A stretch of 64,000 nucleotides of DNA from Adiantum capillus-veneris (GCA_014529385.2 CM043961.1:15084478-15148477), one strand, 5' to 3'; counted from the first letter of the stretch, positions 35,275 to 46,305 are shown. Notes: generated by a model from the letters alone, not told the origin. A program made the numbers and translations.

Positions 35275-35411
35275 TTGAATTGATTAATTGGAGACTACGG
35301 TGATTGCCAAAGCCATATGCATCCATTCTTCTTGTTCTCTCTCACACCTCCCACATCTAGAGGCCCGGCGCTTGCTCGACTCTTGTTTCGAACATTTATC
35401 CCCCGACAACT
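35275..35411 (+). repeat. Dispersed repeat, copy 2 (also at 20425-20565)
   Basis: It matches 20425-20565 from TTAATTGGAGACTACGGTGA to TTATCCCCCGACAACTTGGT. The match ends where element B2 begins, so the junction may be a deletion or recombination breakpoint. Confidence 0.75.
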
Positions 35412-35570
35412 TGGTCACCACAAACATGATCCTAAGTATGCATACTTCTTAAAATTTTTGCACAAAAACATGAAGAGAGAGTCTTATAAACAAAAACATT
35501 GATCATTTCAAATGCATTTCTTTTTTATTTGGTTATTCTTATGTGTCATTATAAGCATCATTAACAAGGT

Positions 35571-35990
35571 TCATATTATCCTTAAGCTATGTTCTTTGCA
35601 TGCATTTAGAATCTTTAAAGAAAGGATAATTATTAAATTAAATAAGATACTGTCAGTAATCTTACCATTTGTTAATACCTTGTCTTCATGTCGAAGGATG
35701 AACTTGGTTTGGAGCTCCTCTTCTTCATCCTCGATCTTTGGTGGGTCTTCAATTATGGCCTCTCTTGGTGGCTCTCCTTTATAAGGCTTGAATAGGCTCT
35801 CATGAAAAATATTATGTATGAGCCAGTCGTCGGGCAACTTTAATTGATAAGCCATCTTATGGATGGGCTTGAAAATTTAGAAGGGGCCATAGTATCTTTG
35901 TGTTGTCTTAGCATAATACCTTTAGTGGCCCGTAGGATTTTTGCGTGGAATTTGCCTTAGATGAGCCTTGGGGAGGTTTAATAAGGTGCA
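35571..35990 (-). pseudogene. Integrase C-terminus remnant of B2
   Basis: The frame at 35571-35855 is MAYQLKLPDDWLIHNIFHES, then KPYKGEPP and ILRHEDKVL, matching B1 at 17786-18070 almost residue for residue. The chromodomain is again lost just after its start. Confidence 0.8.
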
Positions 35991-36683
35991 ATTTTTTTTT
36001 CTTTAAAGGCTAAGGCTATTTTGTGCTTAGTAGCAATAGCCCCTTTTTCCTTTATACTGAAGGCTAAGGCTCTTTTGTGCCTAGTGGCAGCAACCTCTTT
36101 TGCCTAGCTATTAGATGGGTATAGCCTCTTTAACCTTCTAAAAAGATTCGTTTTGATCTTGGCTATACTCATTTGTAATGAAGATCTTCCGAGGTACCTT
36201 ATGCTACAAGGGACTTTTGGATCTTCCATTTTTAACCTTAAAAGGTACTATCACCATAGAAGTATGTTCAATATCATTAGAGACATACTATTGATAGGGT
36301 AAGTAGTTCTCCCATTTTGAGTGTTGATCTACTTCCAATCATAGGCTTTTAGTATATCAAGAATCATTAGTTTAGCTATTTTCCTTTTGGCAATCGATTG
36401 GGAATAATAGGCCGAGAAAAAGAGGGTTAATCTAGTTCTGATAGAGACTCTACCAAACATTAGCGGTCATGGTAGGATTCCTATCCGACGCAATTAGATG
36501 TTGGCAAGCTATGGTCCCTTTATCATACTTTGTTTTTTTGGTATGCCATACATCTTGAAACATACTCTATGTTCCCGTTTCTTGGTAAGCAAATACAAGT
36601 ATGATTCTATTCCTAGATGAGTAGGTTTGAATACTTCTTTGCCCCGCATATGGGAGGAGTATGGGAAGTGAGTAAGACATAGC

Positions 36684-37270
36684 CTATTGAGGTATGGAAG
36701 ATAAACTTCCTCTAAAGTGAATGGTTCTGTTTTCTTTTGTTTGTAAGGTTATTACCATATCCCTAAAGTCTGGGTTAGGAGCATATTTAACTATCGTAAA
36801 AGATGGTTCATTGTAAGTTGATATTGTTACCCTATCTACTCTTGGCCATCGTGAAAGTGCATTGGCCACTTGATTGTGCTTGCCAGCAATGTGAGCAATA
36901 TAAAAATTAAATTGCAAAAAGAAAATCGCCCACTCATTTGTTTGTCGGATAGCTTGGTTTGCATCATGGACGGAGTCCTCAAGAAGTACTTCCATGTGTC
37001 TACGGCATGTAAAACAACTTGTAGCTCCTTTTGTATATGCCTAACATTCGCTCATTGGATTGAATCTTGTATGCTATGGCATGCCCTTCTTGAATTTTTT
37101 TTTTTTTAATTTGGCTTGACGGCAATCACCCAAGCATTCAATTGGACCTCATATAGCTTTGAGAGATCCCATGGTGTAAGCGTAGGTTGAGAGATAAGCT
37201 CATCTTTGAACTTTTCAAAAGCATTTTTCTCTTTTGCAGTCCAACATTCTTCTTTTGTTAGGTCATGTAT
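36684..37270 (-). pseudogene. RNase H remnant of B2
   Basis: The frame at 36684-36995 carries AHIAGKHNQVANALSRWPRV. A T-rich run at about 37096-37107 occupies the same place as the one in B1 near 19316-19328. The central RNase H block is absent. Confidence 0.8.
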
Positions 37271-37279
37271 TGGACCGCG

Positions 37280-37700
37280 ACTACAAGCATGAATTTTTTC
37301 TATGAAGCTTCTATAGTATGCACTTAACCTTTAGAGCTTCATATCTCATGTAGATTCCTTGGATTAGGCCATCCTTTTATTACCTCTACCTTTTGTGGAT
37401 CCATATAGATAACACTTTTAGAGATAATGCGACCTAAGTATTGAATCTTTTGAAAAAAAATCACTTTTCTTTTGATTAGAAGAAATTCCTAATCTCTCTC
37501 AAAACTTACCAGTTCAATGCTATTGCCTTTTGATCTCCTCTTGTGGAGCTTAGGAAGCTCAATAAGGAGGATCATTAGGCAATGAGCTTCGTGGTAGAAA
37601 CTCCATTGCATGGCCATTGTCCCCTCATTGTGGAGATAGCTCACAGGGATATCATCAATAAAAACATTTTGGAATCCATTTAGGAATTTAGACAACTCTA
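37280..37700 (-). pseudogene. Pol remnant of B2 across the RT deletion
   Basis: On the - strand 37489-37695 includes FLNGFQNVFIDDIP, matching FLKGFQDVFIDNIP before the RT of chromovirus A. The text then jumps at about 37440-37500 to IQYLGRIISKSV and VIKGWPNPRNLHE, which lie after the RT palm. About 700 bases encoding the RT core are therefore missing. Confidence 0.8.
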
Positions 37701-38038
37701 ATTCCTCTTTATTCCCGTCTTTTTTATTGTTTTACTGGTTGAAACATTAAATTCATTTACAAACTTTCTAACAAAAATCATGTATATGAAAATAGAGATT
37801 TTCATTAACTTGTCAAAAGCATGCATATTTACAAGGGATAGGGTGCTACCGACTCATAAACATGTATGTTTTTTCTAGCATAGGAAAAACAAAAGGCTAT
37901 TGCTATGAGCATCCTCTTTTGGAGTTTCAACCATAGAAACTCAAGCCGGCTTGTTGCATGCATTTCTTCAGGGACAAGCACAATAGACATGCCCTTGCTG
38001 TCCACACTTGTAGCATTGTTTATCCTTACAATAACTCT

Positions 38039-38895
38039 CTAGCTCTTTTGGAGAGAGTCTATTATTACCTTTGTAGACTCCTTGGTCTTGTTATCATTGC
38101 TGCTAGATTTGCCTTTGGAGAAAGTTTGAGCATTATTCCTCCCTCTAGACTCATTTTGATCCTTCAATTCCATGGACTTAAATTTTTTCTTAACCCCTTG
38201 TTGGAAATCAATTTGAGAGGTGACCATAGTGTGGTGTATGACCACCGAAGAGGTCCTAGGCCTTTGCGAGTTAGCATACTCGGCCATCTCTTCAGAAAGA
38301 CCCGCACAAATTTTTTGCTTTTGCTCCCCAAAGTCTATCTTTTTGTAGACACTGGCTTTGAGATGTAAATCCCAAAACTTATGTACATACTTGTGAATAG
38401 ACTCATGAGAGAGAAGCTTTAGGATGCACCATTCAGTAAGCACTTTGTCCTTTGCATCGCTTGCAAGGAATTGCTTCATAATGGAAACTCCTAGAGTTTT
38501 CCATGATTTTGGGGCTTCGCCATTGCCACAAAGGCTAGCCCACCATTGACTAGTTGATTTTTGGAAGTGCATAGCTAGATGGCATAGCTTGGAGGACTCC
38601 GTGAAGTCCTTGCTCCGAAAGCCGCATCAAATTGTTGGATGAAGGCCAATACTTTGTCGATGGCCAAAGGTGCCATCATAGGAGAGGAAAGAGATACTCC
38701 TTCCTCCCTCTTTGAACTTCTTGAGCTTTTGTGACCTTCACTAGGTAGGGTAAGGTTTGCGATGTCCTCCCCTCTTGTATTCTCTAGGAGAATAGTCGTA
38801 GCTTTCATCAGAAGAGGAGGAAGGTGGTGAAGAAGGAGAAGAGGGTGACCTCTTCCTTGCCTTTTTCTTCCTTGGTTTCCTCTCCTGCCTTTCAA
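38039..38895 (-). pseudogene. Gag capsid region of B2
   Basis: The 177-codon frame 38039-38572 carries HFQKSTSQWWASLCGNGEAP, the KDKVLTEW and HKYVHKFWDLHLKA blocks, and a basic tail before the zinc knuckle. Knuckle text lies at about 37975-38030, partly degraded. The frame at 38575-38895 is the preceding low-complexity part, shifted in frame. Confidence 0.85.
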
Positions 38896-38944
38896 AGTGA
38901 TAAGGAGAAGGACTGTGGTTTGAGAATTTCCTCTTGGGAGGAGT

Positions 38945-39289
38945 TGGCGATCATCTAGACCGCCGTCTTCTTAGAGCCACATCTTCATAAGAACTTAGGG
39001 ATTCAATGCTTTGTCGTTCCTTGGATTCCTCCTCTCGTATTGGAGAGAGTCTTGTTTTGGGAGTCTCTTCAAGAGGCCTCCTAAGCTCTCTCTCCTCTTG
39101 GAGAGGAAGGGAAATCCTATAAGCACGAAGTTGTTGGGTAACTTTGGCTTGCAAGGTAGGGTTACCCATGGCTTGCTGTAACCTAGTAACAAGGTAATTA
39201 ACAAATATGGGGGCATTATCATTAGCACCTTCATGTTCAAAATCAAAGCTGTCAATGTTCATTCTACTCTCTTGGTTATTGTCAGCCAT
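38945..39289 (-). pseudogene. Gag N-terminus of B2
   Basis: A 112-codon frame starts MADNNQESRMNIDSFDFEHE and contains NYLVTRLQQAMGNPTLQ, parallel to chromovirus A at 32149-32550. It ends at a TGA after RRRRSR, close to where chromovirus A also has a stop. Confidence 0.85.
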
Positions 39290-39693
39290 GTTAATTAAAC
39301 TTATATGTTTACTTGTACTTTTTGCTAATTCAAAACTTCAGTTGCTACTCCTCTTAGCCTTTGAAAATGCGGCTCTTAAGAATCTACACCCACGGCTCGA
39401 ATTTGGTTAATTATAGAGAGTAGTGGAGTGGGTCTAATATTGCAGAGTTGTCAAGGGATAGCTCTTTTGAGACTTCTTATGGATCAATAATGGTAAATCC
39501 GTAGGCAACTCTAAAGAGACTCCATTATTTAGACCAAATCTCTCGAGAGGTTGCACCATACCCCACATAGTGGGCTGCAACAAAATCGATACTAGATCCT
39601 AGTCCTACTTACCCGAATATAATTAACAAAACCAACCATGTATAGGCTACTTAAGGACCTCTCTTCTAAGCAAGAAAAGAGAAACCAAATCAG

Positions 39694-39707
39694 TGCTCTG
39701 ATACCAA
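39694..39707 (-). promoter_or_regulatory. Primer-binding site of B2
   Basis: The - strand reads TTGGTATCAGAGCA next to the LTR end TTACA. It is the same initiator-Met tRNA type as in chromovirus A. Confidence 0.93.
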
Positions 39708-40355
39708 TGTAATGGAAATGGCCTAATACCTTGTAGAATAGCGGAATCAAGAGAATTAGAGTGAGCAACTTTGTGAGATTACTTTGAGAGCATAGAGGGT
39801 AAACTTAATTGGTAGTAGCAACTTAATAATAACACTTAATTAACAGGCATGAACAATACTTTTGCAAGAGAGAGAGTTTGAAGAACATGAAAATAGTTGA
39901 GGACCGAATTTATGTGGAGCCGGTCCCCCCCTCCAATAGGCATTTGTATTCTAGATTCTCCCATTGAGGGAGACTTGGTACAATACAATCTTTGTGTTCC
40001 TTGAGACCTCTTTGGCAGTATGAAGAAGGAAGCTTCAGACACCAAGCTTTTGCTAAAGAGCAACAATCAATCTTAGCTTGAAAACAATCAAGAACTTGTG
40101 AACATCATTAATCCTTGTGTTCCCTAAATCATTTGAATGCATGAAGATGTAAACTTTTATGCATCAACTTGTGCCCAAAGCAAAAATTAATCTACTTTTA
40201 AATAAAAATTAATCTACTTGCATTAAGTAATTAATCTACTTGCAATAAACCATTAGCATAACATAAACTTTGTAGAAAGCATTAACTATCCCAAGCCTCA
40301 GTCCCAAGACCTCAAACACCTTTGAAGGTGGACAGAGCTAGCAGGGAATGCATTA
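39708..40355 (-). repeat. Truncated 5' LTR of B2
   Basis: It matches the first 620-650 bases of the B1 LTR (from 15945), with several small indels. Similarity stops near 40355, so the outer half of the LTR is missing. Confidence 0.85.
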
Positions 40356-41078
40356 GGAAGGGAATGGGATCTAAGGGGGCCTCTTTATTTTCCATAGGAT
40401 TAAAAAGGAGATTATGGAAGGGGCAAATGGGTGGATGCCATGTGGACTGAAATGGTGGGTATGACAGGGCCTAAAAGTAAGTAGTCAAACTTGTACTCTT
40501 TTATAAAATACAAAGAGAAAATCTCTTATAAATTCAAAAAATGAACTTTTCTCTAAATAGTTGAGTAAAAACCAATCCTTTCTCTCTCTAGTGGCTGCCA
40601 GCTCTCCTAAAAAGGGGTCCCTCCAAAAATGTACTGATCATTCCCTCCCTCTCTCTCTACTGTACCATCTCTCATTTCTCTTCACTTCACCTTCCAAGAG
40701 TTGCTTCTCTTTCCTTCCTTTTAGTTTTCCCTCTCAAAAGCTCTACAACAAAAGTTTGAACCTCCTTTCCCTCCTCAAGCTTATTGTATTCTCCTCAAGC
40801 TTGCTGGATTCTCCTCAAGCTGAAGTTCTCCATTTCTCCATTAGCCTCACTAAACACCTCTACCTAAAGCTGAAGATTTGCAGCATATCCTTCTACTAGA
40901 TCATCCCTCTTTCTTTCCTCAATAGGTTTCCTGCTCCTTCTCCATTGTGCTCTCTAGAGAGAATCTACTTTCCTCTCAAGCTTTGCAACATTATCTTCCC
41001 TATTAAGCCAACAAGAAAGTGGAGCAGTATAGCAGTAAGAGGCATCCTTCGTCTTTGTGTACCATCAATAATCTTGCT
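40356..41078. other. Pyrimidine-rich upstream-type region
   Basis: Long CT-rich stretches (40575-40960) with few G look like a plant promoter or 5' untranslated region for the locus that follows. The open frames here are compositional. Confidence 0.35.
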
Positions 41079-41990
41079 CTATACAACTGAGAACATGGAT
41101 GTGAAATCTCTAATTATAAGTGTTTGTCTACAGGTTGTGCCACTATTCCCCATGGCATCATTAGGTACTCGATGACCTAGGAGTGTCATTGACTCCATTT
41201 CATGCAGCAATGTACAAGACAATAGTGGATGTTGGGTGACGATGGAGTTCAAACGATTGATGTGGGTGACAATGCAGCCTAGCTCAAGAGGTGCACACAA
41301 GGTCTCAAGGAGACACATGGCTTCTCGAGCACACCATTGGAAGGGAAGGATCATGGAGTTCAAGCAAACCCATGATGACCAAGTGTCTTGCAAAGGTGCA
41401 ACATGTGTATGTTGCTTCACAACTGAAGCTAGAGACAACAATGGATCCATCGAGTTTTCATTGCTTGTTCATGTTTGCAGATGTATTCCCATACGATTTT
41501 GTAGAGTGGGAGCCAATAGAGTCCTTCACAGGAACTTTTGAGGCCATCCACGTTGACCTTGGCAAGCTGCTCTATGCTGGTTGTCCATCCGTAGAGCTTG
41601 TCTCAAGGGACATTTTCTTTATAACCATACTTATGTAACACCTAGGTAAACTAGGTATACTAATCTTTCTCCGGCTCATCCACCAACCTTGCAGAGTATG
41701 GAATGGCCTAAGCCTGATAGTGCCTTGATCATAGCAACCAAAAGGAGAATCAAGGCGGATGTGCATTCAATAATGAAGTGCACCTATGGTTCCCATAAAG
41801 CTTCCCTAACTTGGTTTATGTCCTTTCATGTGTTCATGTTTATCTTTTGATTGCAGAGTGCTCACATGACACCAACAATAATTGCAAAGGGGGAAGTGCA
41901 ATTAACGGTTGGATGGGAGACTAAGGTGGTCAACCACCAGGGAGATACAATCAAGTGCTCTGTAGTTGTTGAGAATGTGGCATGAAGATA
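41079..41990 (+). pseudogene. Degenerate or multi-exon gene of unknown function
   Basis: Four protein-like segments lie in order on the + strand but in different frames. They are: 41236-41478 (containing GATCVCCFTTEARDNNGSIE), 41479-41635 (DVFPYDFVEWEPIESFTGTF, then VDLGKLLYAGCPSVELVSRD), 41697-41790 (MEWPKPDSALIIATKRRIKA) and 41857-41984 (AKGEVQLTVGWETKVVNHQG, ending VVVENVA and TGA). TTTGCAG, CCTTGCAG and GATTGCAG acceptor-like sites precede the last three. I could not join them with donors in a consistent phase, so either introns are misread or the gene is broken. No family is recognised. Confidence 0.35.
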
Positions 41991-42530
41991 CCATATTGCA
42001 AAGCAAATCTTGTCAATTGTCTTTCCCTACAGAAGATGGAAGCTGACGAAGGGAGAATGGTAGGCACTAGACTCTAATGTTGCTCGTAGAGAATCAATTG
42101 ATATGAAAATATGCCTCCATGATAATGCAGTGCACGACATCTTGACAAGTAACGACTAGAATCTCAGTCACCTTCGCGAGTATCTTAATCTTAGATATAC
42201 CTTGCCCAATCAATATGTTTTTGTAATCAATGAAAAGGTTGCTCGTTCCAGAAAAGAGAAGAGATTTCTTTGTGAAAACATTGGTTTTCCACGATGTATT
42301 GATGTAAAATCTTGTAACTGAAGTGATTTTGCTCCCATTAATACATATGGCGTTTTGAATCTCTTTTTCATTTTTAATTTGTTTAAGATTTTGTTTGAAA
42401 TATGCAAGTTTCTTAGTTTGGAGCATGAATACTTTCAATGTTCGAATGCTTGTCATGTGATTTTGTTTATAATTATAGTTTTAAGTTAATTCGATGTTAA
42501 TTTTAAGTGCTTTTAAAAAGTGATATTGAG

Positions 42531-42537
42531 TATAAAA
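42531..42537 (+). promoter_or_regulatory. TATA box of the two-exon gene
   Basis: TATAAAA lies 94 bases before the ATG at 42625 and is followed by a CT- and CA-rich leader, a typical plant core promoter arrangement. Confidence 0.65.
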
Positions 42538-42624
42538 GTGACTTTCTAGAGTTTAAACTTCATTTCTCACATTCACAAAACACAAGCTCTAAGCTCTCTT
42601 CTCATCTTCTTCGCAAACAGACCC

Positions 42625-43897
42625 ATGGCAACATCTTCTAATGCACTTCTCACGCAATTACAGAAGATAGGACTTGCAGATCGTGCGCATGAACTAGTCA
42701 ATGTGTTTGAGGGGATGATCCACATGCATGCCACCACTAACCTTCATGTAGAGGGGTTCCAAAGCTTTCTTGACTACATGATGGAGCACATGGAAGAATA
42801 TGCAATAGTCTTCGAGGGCTCCAACATAACATGGTTGCCTGTGGATTTTCTCAAACGCCTCTATGCGGACGACAAAAACTTTTATTATCGCTTGTTGAGG
42901 TTTATAAAAGGGCTTACTAAGTGGGACTACAAGACAGAGGATGAGGATGACCTCATAGACTTGGGCATGGGGTGCATAGGCACCCAATTCATCTCTTGGG
43001 ACATGGTTCTGGTATTGCTTGTGCTTGAGGGCATGGAGAAGGAAAAATCGAAGGAAAAGTCTGACCAAGAACCTCTTGTAACCATTGTGGAAGAATCAAA
43101 TGAATTTATTGAAGAAGTTGATGAGCAGACTGAAGCATCTATGGCACTCGTCCTATTGCAAGATCCCAGCTCCACTAGGGAGGAAGATGGGATGATAGAG
43201 GGAGAAGAGGTGTTGGAGGAAGTTCCTGACCTCCAAATTCGCACTTTGCATGCAGTGGTGGTGGATGGTCGTCACTTCTTGTTCCTTGATGACATTGCAA
43301 AGACACTAGGACTCAGAGAAGATGAGTCGCTCTTAGTGCTCACTATCTATGCGGGCATGAAAGATCCCAGTGGAAAGCAAGAGAAGGTCAACTTTCAAAT
43401 TGACTTTGAAGACCAAGGTCTCCCACCAAGCCTCTCATTCCTCCCTAGTAGTGAAAACGAACAGAATTTGGTACAAACCGTGGAAAATACACTTATGGAA
43501 ATCAAATCATGTGCCTCATTTCATGAAAGTCTCTCGGAAAGCGCTTTTCTTCCACACAAACCGCTAATCATTATGGGTGGAGATGATTGCTCTAGCATCG
43601 ACCTTACAAGGAAAACTCTTGAAGAGATGGATGAGGAAATTGAGGTAACCACTTTTTAACTTTATTGATAGTCTATTGTATCCTATAGCAAGTGTTGAAG
43701 TTGTTTAAAATGTTTTGCAGACCGCATATCATGTTGAGAAGTTTGCAATGCGTACTGAAGGTTGGCAAAACGTTCCTATGGGTAGAGATTGCTCCTTATG
43801 GCACTACCTTGGCCATCTGGGGCCATCCTTCTTTGAGTTGCACACACAGAGTTCTCCAAGCATGGTTCTACGAAGCTGCTCAAGTGCAAGGCATTAA
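42625..43897 (+). CDS. Two-exon gene of unknown function
   Basis: Exon 1 (42625-43644) starts in strong context, ACCCATGGCA, and gives 340 codons. GTAACC at 43645 and TTTTGCAG at 43713-43720 bound a 76-base intron in phase 0. Exon 2 (43721-43897) adds 58 codons and a stop. Residues 1-130 form a hydrophobic, helical-looking domain (LLTQLQKIGLADRAHEL, then WLPVDFLKRLYADDKNFYYR). Residues 135-205 are acidic. Then comes VVVDGRHFLFLDDIAKTLGL, which vaguely recalls the start of a Bro-N type domain; this is too weak to assign. Just before the end, a CACACACA run in exon 2 precedes a second frame that stays protein-like to 44004, so the annotated C-terminus may come from a 2-base slip. Intronless continuation past 43644 would end after four more codons (VTTF). 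Confidence 0.65.
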
Positions 43898-44004
43898 GTG
43901 CCATCCTTGCTAAAGATTCCCTTACCCTTAATGCTCACAAGTGTATCTTGGTGGACCGAGAGGCGGCATTGTATGCCTTTACAAGAAAGCACCTTGGGTC
44001 TTAA
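43850..44004 (+). other. Alternative C-terminal frame of the two-exon gene
   Basis: In a frame offset by two bases from exon 2, the text reads EFSKHGSTKLLKCKALSAIL, then AKDSLTLNAHKCILVDREAA, and stops at TAA 44002-44004. It looks like real coding sequence, so a CA-repeat indel, an assembly error or an alternative splice is likely. Confidence 0.5.
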
Positions 44005-44234
44005 GCATAGGTCAAGGGGTGACAAACCCAGAGGATATTTTCAAAACCTTTGGTGTCAAGTCTGCCATTCTCCCTATACCAAAATATATAATTTACAAGA
44101 AAACCAACCAGCCATGATGTAATATCTAGAGCAATATACAATAATCTTGTCTTTTGTATTTTTTTTCTCACTTCATGTACCATTTTTTTCTATTTCACAT
44201 ATTGGCCAATAAATCTTTTTCTTTAATGTGTTCA
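44005..44234. other. AT-rich spacer, likely 3' untranslated sequence
   Basis: No gene is seen. Confidence 0.4.
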
Positions 44235-44555
44235 CACCTCCTCTACCATCCAAGCACTCGTCTGACATGGGACGCCTATCAGTGAATATTTTGCAAACCG
44301 AAGCTGCTTCGGGTGCGTACGGAGGCCGTGGGACCACTGAAATGCACTGCGATGACAAGCGGTGTGGGTGGTCAAAACTGCCCCATGTGCACCATGGCGC
44401 ACAGGGAATGTTTTTGGCCCGTTTTGTGCCGCTGGTCATCACCGTGCATTTTGGTTGTCCCACGGCCTCCGTACGCACCCGAAACGGCTCCATTTTGCAA
44501 AATATTCATCGATAGGCATCCCACGGCAGACGAATCTTGGATGGTCGAGGAGGTG
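44235..44555. mobile_element. Foldback element with arms of about 160 bases
   Basis: CACCTCCTCTACCATCCAAG at the left is matched in reverse complement by CTTGGATGGTCGAGGAGGTG at the right. Similarity runs to the centre near 44394 (GTGCACCATGGCGCAC), with mismatches and small gaps. The strongest internal match is GGGTGCGTACGGAGGCCGTG, present in both arms. No transposase is inside. It could be a MITE-like foldback transposon or a hairpin RNA source. No clear target duplication was found. Confidence 0.9.
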
Positions 44556-44701
44556 AAATCTAACTGCTTGATTAATTCAAATACTTCAACAACAGAAAGT
44601 ACACAATAAACTATTAGAGTTACACCGAATGGTAGAAAATCGACTTGTGCATATTATATCGAAAGATTACAAATCTCATATACAGAGGTTACATGGGGAA
44701 A

Positions 44702-45756
44702 TTAATTCTTATGGAGGGACCCTTCATTCCTCAGATTGAGTGCTAGAGCTAGATTTGCATTTTTTAGAGTAACTCGCTTTGCATGCACCATACAAAATAT
44801 GCCATCTTTAAACAAGTGCACCAAAATGTCCTTGGTGGCATTCTGTAAAGCCAAAAGAGCCGCATGCTGGATATGTGTAATAGAATCTGAATATTCGTCC
44901 ATTATTTCTCTTACCACCCGAGAGAAAGCTGCCCTTGGTATTATTGGCTTGGTGCTCTTTTGATATTTTCGGATCTCACGTAGAGCAACTGTGCCAGAAT
45001 TCCATCGCTGTTTCTTCTGCGCTGTTGACGGTGGTGGAGGAGCCGCTTGTCTGGTCCATTGAGGAGGATCATTTTTGTACTTTTTCCTCCTCTCTTCTTA
45101 GGCTTGTTGCTCTTCAGGTGTGAGCTTGTCCTTTTTCTTTTTTGCACATTGTTTTGCTCTTTGAGGAACTTTTGAAGGTCTGGAGCTCCCAGCCTTTGCT
45201 TGTTGGGCGGCCTGCGCTCTATCCTCTTCCGCTCTCCTCTTGGACTTTGCTTGTGCTTGTAAATTAGCCAAGTGGGTTCTCGCAGCCTCGGCTCTCTGCC
45301 ACTCTTCTTGCTCTCTTTTCCTTCTTTCTTCTTCCTGCAATCTCTGTGCTTTTCTATCTGGTGCCTCTTTCTTTTCTAACTCTCTCATTCTCTTCCTCCT
45401 CTTGGAATCTTGTGCTGCGTAGTTGTGGTTGCTTGAGATTGAGATGCAGCCATTGCTTGAGATTCAGGTGTTGCTGTTGCTTGATCTCCAGTTGCTACTG
45501 CCGTTGCTTGAGCTCCAGGTCCTGTTTCTTGTGTTGGTCTGTTAAGAGCTGCAAATGGTCTGAGCTCCAATAGAGGTGTGCGATTGGAATGCTGTAGTGG
45601 CTGGAGATCACCAAATATCTGCCGCATGATGTTCTGATCCTCTGTAGTCGAAGGTTGGGGGAGCGGTTGGGTGTTTGGAGCTAGTTCTTGTGGTTGAGGC
45701 TGTGGATTTGAAGTGATGGATTTTGTATGAGGTGCTGGTAGTGGTAGTGGTGTCAT
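44702..45756 (-). pseudogene. Histone H3-like (CENH3-like) fold fused to a long coiled-coil N-terminus
   Basis: The last 131 codons (44702-45097) read as a divergent histone H3: SGTVALREIRKYQKST (44951-44998), then IPRAAFSRVVREIMDE, AALLALQNATKDILVHLF and HAKRVTL (44765-44785). IPxAxF before the alpha-1 helix and one extra residue in loop 1 recall centromeric H3 (CENH3) more than canonical H3. The end NLRNEGSLHKN replaces the usual RRIRGERA. In the same frame, across a TAA at 45098-45100, a Lys/Glu/Arg-rich coiled coil runs back to 45388. After a frameshift near 45390, a Pro/Gln/Thr-rich segment begins at 45756 (MTPLPLPAPHTKSITSN). SKRRKRMRELEKK around 45380 looks like a nuclear localisation signal. 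An LTR with a TATA box lies upstream on the same strand. It may be a captured gene or a broken host gene. Confidence 0.7.
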
Positions 45757-46305
45757 GGTTGTGCGTGGTGGTGTGCTCTTGTGTATTGTCCATGTTGTGC
45801 AAGATATGAGTGTGTGTGTACGTGTGGACGCATGTCTAACCTCACCTTTCCTATCTTATTGCAGTATTAGCGAGAACCACGATTTAATTGTCAATCCATG
45901 GGACGAAACTGACTCGACTAGTGCATAGAGGATACAAGAGGTTGTCAATCTCTCAGAAAACAACTAACAACTCACATCTAACTCAAGCTACACTCAAGTG
46001 ACTGAAATCACCAAAAGCCAATCGCTCATCGGCAAACAATTCACATTCATTACAACATCAAATGACATTCGAACGTAACAAAACTTCTAGGACATGTTAA
46101 TAAGACCTAAGCACACATGCTTATGGTCTCAAACCCCACTTTAGGTCAAGTTCCAAAATCGCGATTATTAACAGTAGTGGATTTTTGACATAGTCGTTTT
46201 CGACCCAGAATGCATCTAAATGCTTAGCAATGATGCTCCAATACCTACCTATGCTTAGTTTTTGATTTGAAAGTGTAAATTCTTGATTATGATGAAATTA
46301 GGCCA
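45757..46305 (-). other. Leader region between LTR and the H3-like ORF
   Basis: There is no long frame in this stretch. A short second - strand frame at 45608-45802 overlaps the ORF start and is Thr/His-rich. The stretch lies downstream of a PBS-like sequence and so would be the 5' leader of the LTR transcript. Confidence 0.4.

Larger units (their letters stand above)
35402..40355 (-). mobile_element. Ty3/gypsy element B2, defective copy lacking 3' LTR and most of RT
   Basis: It reads on the - strand: partial 5' LTR (39708-40355), PBS, gag, a fragment of protease and pol, a large deletion across RT, then RNase H, a degraded integrase and a chromodomain start that ends at about 35402. Its 3' half matches element B1 closely and shares the same internal losses. 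The gag is recognisably that of chromovirus A but clearly diverged. Confidence 0.9.

Noticed and set aside
43269-43330. Possible Bro-N or KilA-N type DNA-binding domain in the two-exon gene
   Set aside because: Only one short stretch (VDGRHFLFLDDIAKTLGL) resembles the family start; too weak to use for naming.
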